DNA of 64,000 nucleotides. Origin: Rhipidocladum racemiflorum (taxonomy: Eukaryota; Streptophyta; Magnoliopsida; Poales; Poaceae). The DNA is taken from contig CM070579.1 of NCBI GenBank assembly GCA_036346355.1, forward strand, positions 9,796,001-9,860,000, given 5' to 3'. Every line of letters begins with the position of its first letter. Within the stretch, counting starts at the first letter, position 1. The notes beneath the pieces were generated by a model that did no database searches, had not been told where the DNA came from, and worked only from the letters and a program-made list of their open reading frames with translations. Positions 57,647-64,000 of the stretch are shown piece by piece. A program made the translations under genes and the position numbers.

Positions 57647-60225
57647 CTACAAAATTTCCACAAATGGTGGTGCATCATTCCTTGGCCCTGCTAGTGATCG
57701 ATAGAGGTACAACTTATCAACATTTTCTGTTTCCTCCTCCTCATGATCCCTAATTACTTCAACCACCAAATTAGGCATTCGCTGAGCAACCTCTCTACAA
57801 CCCCTCATGGTTAGCCTGCACGAGTTCATCCACAGGAACCTCATGTTGTAAAAATAATCCAGGCCTGAAAGCAATCCCCGGTCACTGAAAGGGCTATCTC
57901 TAACCTCAAGCTTCTGCAACCTAGTGCACCCCTCGAACAAATACTGAAGTGACATGTCACTATCCGCGGAGAAGGCAAGAGACAAAGTCTTTATTAGTTT
58001 ACCATATTTCCCAATGTACGCAAATGCCTTATCAGTGAGCAGGCCAGAGACAGCAAGCCTAGTGAGTTTCTTGCAGTTCATCACTATCGCCCCAAAGCCA
58101 TCATCCATGGGATCCCCGGTGATCCGATCAGGACGGTGGCGACCCATAATGCAAAGGCGGAACACCACAAGGTCAGGGCAGTTCTTGGACATAGCAATGA
58201 CTGCAGCATTTGTCATTCGTTGGCAAAAGTAAAGAATAGATTCGAGCTTCCGGCAGCCTTCAGAGATCGCCTGAAGACCAACATCTGATACTGACCCCTC
58301 AGAGTCCTCGGTGGCATCCAGAGGAAATACTCGCAGCTCACGAAGATCTGAGCAGGTCTCGGCCACAGCCCGGAGGCCTTCATCACTCACAGTATCAAGA
58401 ACCTAAAACAGAAAGCAGATCAACAGATCAAATGAGTGAAAGTAACACCTGACTTAATATGTCGATACAAACAAGTGTATGAACCTACCCAGAATGTCCG
58501 AAGTTTGTGGCATTGGCGAATGACTGGCCTGAGTTCCTCAGCAGTTAGGTTTGCGAAGCTAAAGTTAAGGGACGTGAGATTAGCACAGACTGGGTAGATT
58601 GCCTGAAGGTACTCTGGATTGACGTCCCGGAAACCAGAGAGGCAAACAAGAGACCTGGACGCTGCAAAAGAGGCCGCAAGTTCAGAGACGGGCATGCCTC
58701 CACCTGGTGCAGCCTCAGGCCGGAAGGCTCCAGTGCCTAGGTGTGTAAGCTGGGGTGCCCGCGCCATGAGACGGCGGAGCTGCTCTACCGAAACGTGGTG
58801 ATTCACACGCAGCCGACGAAGCGAGGGCGAGCGTGCCACAAGCTCCTCCAAAGCCTCAAAGTTGAAAGGGACACCAACACAGTCAAACATGAGGGACTCC
58901 AGCGATGTGTTTGACTCCGGGAATTTGGAGATCCAATCCACCAGTTCGTCCTCCTCATCCTCCACATAGTCCTCAACCAGATCCAGAACTCGCAGATGCC
59001 TACAAAGCAAGTACATCCATCCATGAGATACCAAACTCAATTACTACGCCTATTACCCACTTATGCAAAGCAAAAAAAAACACATAAGGGTACTTCCCAA
59101 TTTGGACTTACCAAAGTAAGTAAGCTATAACTCGAGCGTGATAAATATAGCGAAAGATCAAATTGCCCACTACAAACAGAAGGGTTGTGCTAGCCAGAAT
59201 TCGTTAAAATTTTGCCATCGCAAACCACAAAATTCCCTACTCAAGATTAGATTTTGATTCGTCGGAAGGTACAAATGTACTGCTATCACGAGGAGTAAAA
59301 TGAAGTCCATATTTTTTTGACGCGATGAGTGGCATAAATCCAAAATGTGAGGACCACAATACAAATATAATTCAAATTTAGGACGCCAAGATGAGATTCT
59401 CATGGCGTCAAGACTCAAATGTGACAAAATCGGGCAGCAAAACATTGCAACAATCAGCAAAATAATGGCAAAAATGCATCAATAGAAGCCCAGCGAATCC
59501 CGAACTTGACAGGGAACACTGCAAGATTCAGCCTCCGGCATCTTCCGAGATCCAATCGAAACTGTTAAACCCAAACTAACAAAAATGCGTCGGCGAAAAC
59601 TCATGACAAACCCAGAAGAATTTGAAACATACCTGCATCGCTCAGCGATGATAGCGAGGCCAAGGGTACTGAAGCCATCGCAGCACACCAGCGACAGCTC
59701 CTTGAACAGCGGGAAGGACTGCGCGACGAGCCCAAGGTCGTCGTCGGTGATGGTCATCCGCTTGAGGCAGATGCGCTCGAGACGCGGGTAGGCAGGGCCC
59801 AGCGCCGCCACCCACGGCGACACGTAGGCGCCCCAGCCGTACGGGATGAGGCTGAAGTCCGCGAAGCGCGGCTTACCCTTGAGCACGACGGCGCGCACGC
59901 CGCCGAAGCGCTCCACCGCGTGGCGCGGCGACACGGCGTAGCAGTTACCGATGAACAGCTCACGCCGCGTCTGCGCCTCGGCGCGGTACCACGAGCGGCA
60001 GACCAGCGAGGCCGCGTTCCGGTCCCGCGCCGCTGTCAGGAACTCGAGCACGCTCTCGAGCACGTTCTCAAGCACCTGTTCCGGCGGGGCCGACCTCGCC
60101 CCGCCGCCGTTGCCGCCTCGCAGATCCGGCGTCCACCTTTCGCAACCACCACCGCCAGAGGAGGAGTTCGAGTCCTCGGACATCCGAGAAGGCGGTGAAT
60201 CCACGTCCTCTGCCGCCTCGCTCAT
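57647..60225 (-). CDS. AFB5: Auxin F-box receptor of the AFB4/5 clade
   Basis: Three exons: 59633-60225, 58489-58999 and 57647-58402. Introns are 633 and 86 bp with GT/AG ends (TGCAG/GTATG, TTGTAG, TTCTGG/GTAGG, TTTTAG). The 619-residue product has a low-complexity N-terminal extension (1-46) and an F-box (about 47-90, VLENVLESVLEFLTAARDRN) that should bind the SKP1 subunit of an SCF ubiquitin ligase. The rest is leucine-rich repeats ending APPFVEIL. The family binds auxin in the LRR pocket and recruits Aux/IAA repressors for degradation in the nucleus. The N-terminal extension, Arg120 where TIR1 has His78, and Ala485 where TIR1 has Ser438 identify the AFB4/5 branch. Arg450 and Arg483 match the conserved pocket arginines. 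Start: MSEAAEDV at 60225; an in-frame second Met is at residue 15. It appears intact. Confidence 0.95.
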
Positions 60226-60420
60226 GCCAGAAGTGGAGGAGGTGATGGGTGTGGTGAGATCGGAGGAGGAGGAGGAGGCGGTGGTGGCTGGGGGATCGGA
60301 GAAGGCAGAAGGGTGGAGGTGGGGGTTGAGGGGAAGTGCTTGTGTGAGACCGGAAAACGATTAAATAATGATTAGATCGGAGAAGCGCGCTGGACGGGGG
60401 CAGGAACGGAAAAAACAATT
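60226..60420 (-). other. Probable 5' UTR of the AFB gene
   Basis: On the minus strand the 195 bp before the ATG are pyrimidine-rich (CTCC and CCACC runs), as is usual for plant leader sequences. Upstream of about 60430 the sequence turns AT-rich. No clear TATA box or transcription start can be assigned. Confidence 0.45.
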
Positions 60421-60639
60421 TGGGGATTGTTTTTTACGCAGAGACTAATGCTACGCTTACCAGGTAGGCAGGTACCAACGGTTGCTTCGTGAACTTTTTT
60501 TATTAAATGATTTAAAAAAAAATATTAATAACGTTTCACCATCCGTAGTGTGCCAGGCCATCAACCTTGCGACACTAAAAAATAGATTAAAACCACGAAG
60601 ATAGACACTAGGTATTTAAATAAAATGAATTCATGGTGT

Positions 60640-61090
60640 TACAATGTTGCAACATTTGAAAAAAAGTAGTAGTAACATTTAAAGATAATTATTGCAACAT
60701 TTTACAATTTCATATGCAACACAGTGGAAGAAGTGTTTGCAATAAAATATTTAGGGTACAAACGAAAATAACATACCTGCAACAAAATGCCTCTTTTATG
60801 ATTCAACATATAAGATCTCGTACACAACAATCAATGATAACTACTGCAACAAATCTAAAACACGTTTGCAACAAAACTAAAAAGAGATGAAACATTTCTT
60901 CGGTGCAACAATTCAACATCTCTAATGCAGCAAAACATAATCGTTGATGCAACAAGTCAAAATACATATTGCAACAAATGCCTCTTGCGCAAACTTTGTG
61001 AAGAGATATTGCAACAAAATCAAACACTTCATGCAACAATTAGGAAAACGTGCTGCAACAATTTAGATAAATATATGCAACATGTGTACC
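60640..61090. repeat. Dispersed TGCAACAA motif cluster
   Basis: About fifteen TGCAACA/TGCAACAA copies occur at roughly 20-50 bp intervals (for example near 60693, 60780, 60846, 60904, 60969, 61011 and 61055), always on the plus strand. The regular spacing suggests a repeat-derived or transposon subterminal region. It is not coding. Confidence 0.6.
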
Positions 61091-61304
61091 AAAGGAGGAC
61101 GTGCATGTAGTGGCGACGACGGTTGACTCGGTGCCTCATCGCCACACTCCACCCCACATTATTGCTTCATCATCAGCCCTCTGGCTGTCATCCACCACCG
61201 CACACCTCCTTCCTGCTCCTCGGCCTTGCCAGATACGGGAAGCCCTACCCGCTCCTCAGAAGGGATGGAACTTCAGTAATGGAGAGATGAATCACTCCTG
61301 GCTA

Positions 61305-61466
61305 TAGGGATGCAAATGGGTTGACCCTACGGTCTTCTTTGACCCACTCTAGTTCATTTGTTTGCACTAAAAACTTAATTTTTAGTCCACCTTTTAAGTT
61401 TTAGTGCAAACAAATGAACTAGAGTGGGTCAAAGATGACCCTAGGGCCGGCCCATTTGCATCCCTA
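61305..61466. mobile_element. hAT-type MITE, 162 bp, perfect 8-bp duplication
   Basis: Terminal inverted repeats TAGGGATGCAAATGGG and its complement bound a near-complete palindrome (TTTGACCCACTCTAGTTCAT, CAAACAAATGAACTAGAGTG). The flanks are CCTGGCTA at 61297-61304 and 61467-61474, a perfect 8-bp target duplication. The long arms leave a loop of only about 12-15 bp, so a transcript would fold almost end to end. Confidence 0.95.
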
Positions 61467-61709
61467 CCTGGCTAGTAGCAGCCATCTGCTACCCCCGCCT
61501 CCTCTAGACTTAACCCCACCAAATCTGACGAGTTTTCGCCATGGATGCAGCAGATATGTTGAACTTCAACCCAATGGCTCATCGCCTGACCTCTGCTAGC
61601 CATCCACCGCGAAGCTCCCTTCAATCGACATAGGTTCGGGTGTCTTGGCGCTCCCCTCCCCATCTCCTCTAAAACCTTGTTGGTTAGCGTCTTCGCTAGT
61701 CAGAGAACG

Positions 61710-61770
61710 CCATGGCCAGATTTAGAGAGAGAGATATAGAGATAGAGATAGAGAGAGAGAGAGAGATGGC
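61710..61770. repeat. GA/GATA microsatellite
   Basis: A run of AGAGAG with interspersed GATA units. It is not coding. Confidence 0.85.
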
Positions 61771-61989
61771 TTTGGTTATCGTATTACCAGGAGAGGAGGA
61801 AGATGTGGAGATGAGGTTTCGTGAGAAATGAGTAATCACTGAAGAGCACTAGGAGGAAGGCTCTAGAAGAAGCATACGTGGGCAGTTTGACCAGTGTCCA
61901 GTTTTTCCCCATTGTACGGACGTACGTGCCGTATCATTTTTTATAGTCCTGTGTACATCATTTTTTTTTTACAAATTTAGCCCCTCAAC

Positions 61990-62965
61990 ACATTCTTTTA
62001 CAAAAAATGGATTTAAATTCACAAGAATGTAAAGGAAATCTTGGTATTTTCTGGTTGGAAGGTTTACAAAACCTCACTTCATGTGGGCAAAGCTCAAAGG
62101 AGCAACTCCAACCTTCAAGAGAGGAGGCTACCCCTACCCCTCTATTTATAGTGTCCATGGGTCATCCTCCACCCATGGATGAGTTGCTTCCATCCAAAGC
62201 TAACATCCAAGAGCTAGGATATGATCCCACACACTTCACATTTTGGGCTAACCCGAAACCCACTAACGACCGGGTTTTATCCAACTAGCTAACTTGATCG
62301 CTACTCTATCTCCTAAAACCCATGATCCAATGGGTTTCTTGACCCGGTAGCTTCAAACCAGCATCCACACGGTTCCCTGGCCTTTTTGACTTGCACCGGT
62401 TCATCTCCAGCCATCATCCGGTGATCACTGGCCTCTAGGACCTCCGACGCTCTTAGCCTAGTCCCGAACATCCTTTGCCTCACCATGACCTCGGATAGAA
62501 GCCCTGCAATCAACAAAGACAAGGAAACACGTTACATAGCATTGCCCAACAACAATCTACAATTAATCATACATCAGAGAAAGATTTTCATTAAATTTAG
62601 GATGCCTCGCAGTTGAAGCCAGCACTACCGCCGGTATATGGCCGGTAGTACCGCATGGCCGATACTACCGCCCATTAAATGTCGGTAGTGCCGGTGGTAG
62701 AAAAACCAGAACACACCCCTCTCTGGAAAATAGCTACCGCTATTATACGGCCGGTAGCTCCGACCAGGCCAGCATACCGCTCCCTAGAGCCGGTTGTGCT
62801 GCTCGACTGGCACTACCGCCCAATCAACGTCAGTAGTGCCGCCTGAGGCAGACTAAGACCAAATTGCTCCAAATTGAAAATTCAATTCAAATTTAAACTC
62901 AAACCAGAGCAACCCAACCTTAAATACTCATCACAAATATGGATGGACCTCCACATGGTCCTTCA
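61990..62965 (-). mobile_element. Probable Copia-type LTR, minus strand
   Basis: On the minus strand, TCATCAAGGGAGAGAT (62966-62981) resembles the polypurine tract before the LTR at 5910. The sequence then begins TGAAGGACCATG at 62965. TATAAATA lies on the minus strand at 62143-62150. CACTACCGCC and CCGGTAGTACCG motifs recur at 62620-62850, in the same position as the palindrome array of the 4061-5910 LTR. The outer end is not defined and no partner LTR is in the window. Confidence 0.45.
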
Positions 62966-64000
62966 ATCTCTCCCTTGATGAGTATATTGACAAATCCACA
63001 AAAAGGCATAATTTGAGTTTGAAAATAAAGAAAAGTAATTTGGTCACGAAAATCATACTTGGTCCATTTGAAAGAGAAAGCAAGTTCATGGGCAAGTAGA
63101 TGAAGAGAATTTTAGAGTTCATTAATGGAAAGAACAACGTTTCAACCAGAACTCTAAAATCCGTAAAAATCTCTCAAAAAGTTCAATTTGGCTCATGATC
63201 CAAATGCAAGGTCAATTGTTCAACAAGATCATGAGAAAATATATTTTAATTTCTTCCCTCTAAGATGCCTTTTCTACGTGTTCTCCCCCTGTTGGCAATA
63301 TAGGCATCAAGAGAACAATTTTTGGATGAAATGCAACCTAAAAGAGCTTTGAAGATTATGCACGTGACAACTTAGAAAAAGTATGACACCAAGCTACTCA
63401 AGTTTAGATTATGTCATCCTAAGTCATATCTAATAGCATATTTCAATTTTTTGCTAACTAACTCAAAAATAAGTTATACTAATTTTGCATGATTTCAACA
63501 ATAGCAACACTTAGCATAATTTCAAGACTAGAAGCAAAGCCAACCTAAAGAGCAAATGGATATACTAGAGTTCTATCTAGTCAACACTTTGAGAAGCTAC
63601 AAGTCCATAAGAGAAGCATCATGCTCAATTATCTTTGGAATGCAAATTTTTGAGATTAACGCACACAAAGCGGTCTAGAGAGTTAGGTCTAGTAAAGCAC
63701 ATCCTCGACTAGGAGCCATCGACAAAGGCCTCCTAAGCTTCACTCTCCTCCACAAACCTTTGAGGTTGAGAGAGCTTATCCTAGAGAAACACAACCTCAA
63801 CTAGGAGCCATCGACATAGGTCTCCTAGGCATCACTCTCTTCCTCTAGTTTATTTTGCATTTTTCAAGGTTATTGGCTCATGCCATATCCGACCATCTTA
63901 AGCAAGAAGGTTAAAAGAATGGTCTTGGTCATACACAATACACTTCAAATTCATCCCAAGTGTAATGAGAAGCAGTCTCGAGGATGTAGAGTGTTGAGAT
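62966..64000 (-). mobile_element. 3' internal flank of the Copia-type element, runs off the window
   Basis: If the preceding LTR is correct, this is its internal 3' region. It includes a second purine-rich tract on the minus strand at about 63281-63289 (CAGGGGGAG) and a direct repeat of TCAACTAGGAGCCATCGACA-type sequence near 63703-63825 (GAGCCATCGACAAAGGCCTCCTA and GAGCCATCGACATAGGTCTCCTA). No protein domain is readable here. Confidence 0.35.

Overview
This is a nuclear genome window from a grass (Poaceae). Evidence for this is the grass-type transposon content (CACTA, MULE, hAT, Copia, Tekay and Tat retrotransposons), the absence of operons, and a spliced plant auxin-receptor gene. Almost the whole window is transposable-element sequence, much of it nested. 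The only clearly functional host gene is an AFB4/5-type auxin F-box receptor on the minus strand at 57647-60225.

Left part (1-11.8 kb): a Copia remnant (377-982), a foldback (1024-1236), a decayed CACTA-type gene (about 1535-4030), a Copia LTR with its polypurine tract (4061-5927), CACTA-like palindromic repeats split by a hAT element (5996-8051), and a broken Mutator-type transposase (about 8290-10456) with an 8-bp tandem array behind it.

Middle (11.8-51.6 kb): a solo LTR with a perfect 5-bp target duplication (11836-14913); an AT-rich tandem-repeat tract (15.5-17.7 kb, resuming at 51608); and, inserted in that tract, one minus-strand Tekay-type chromovirus spanning 17719-51607. This element is itself interrupted by a complete 14.15-kb Tat-lineage element in its integrase (24288-38437), by a solo LTR in its 3' LTR (18579-20782), and by a second solo LTR in its 5' LTR (46233-50846). 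That second solo LTR is split in turn by a third (47261-49638). Every one of these insertions has a readable 5-bp target duplication (one, for the chromovirus, sits next to a mutated terminal base), so the order of events can be read directly.

The Tat element carries gag-protease-RT-RNase H-integrase on the plus strand. Between integrase and the 3' LTR it carries two minus-strand (antisense) transcription units, each with its own TATA box. One is a small single-exon ORF (31698-31943). The other is a larger, apparently five-exon gene (33121-36198) with a conserved N-terminal domain and coiled-coil C-terminal exons. These are the most interesting features of the window.

Right part (51.6-64 kb): the rest of the tandem tract, a long AT microsatellite, LTR-like sequence, small dispersed elements, the AFB4/5 gene, a two-exon coding-looking fragment downstream of it (55267-55741), a perfect hAT-type MITE (61305-61466), and the LTR and 3' flank of another probable Copia element running off the right edge.
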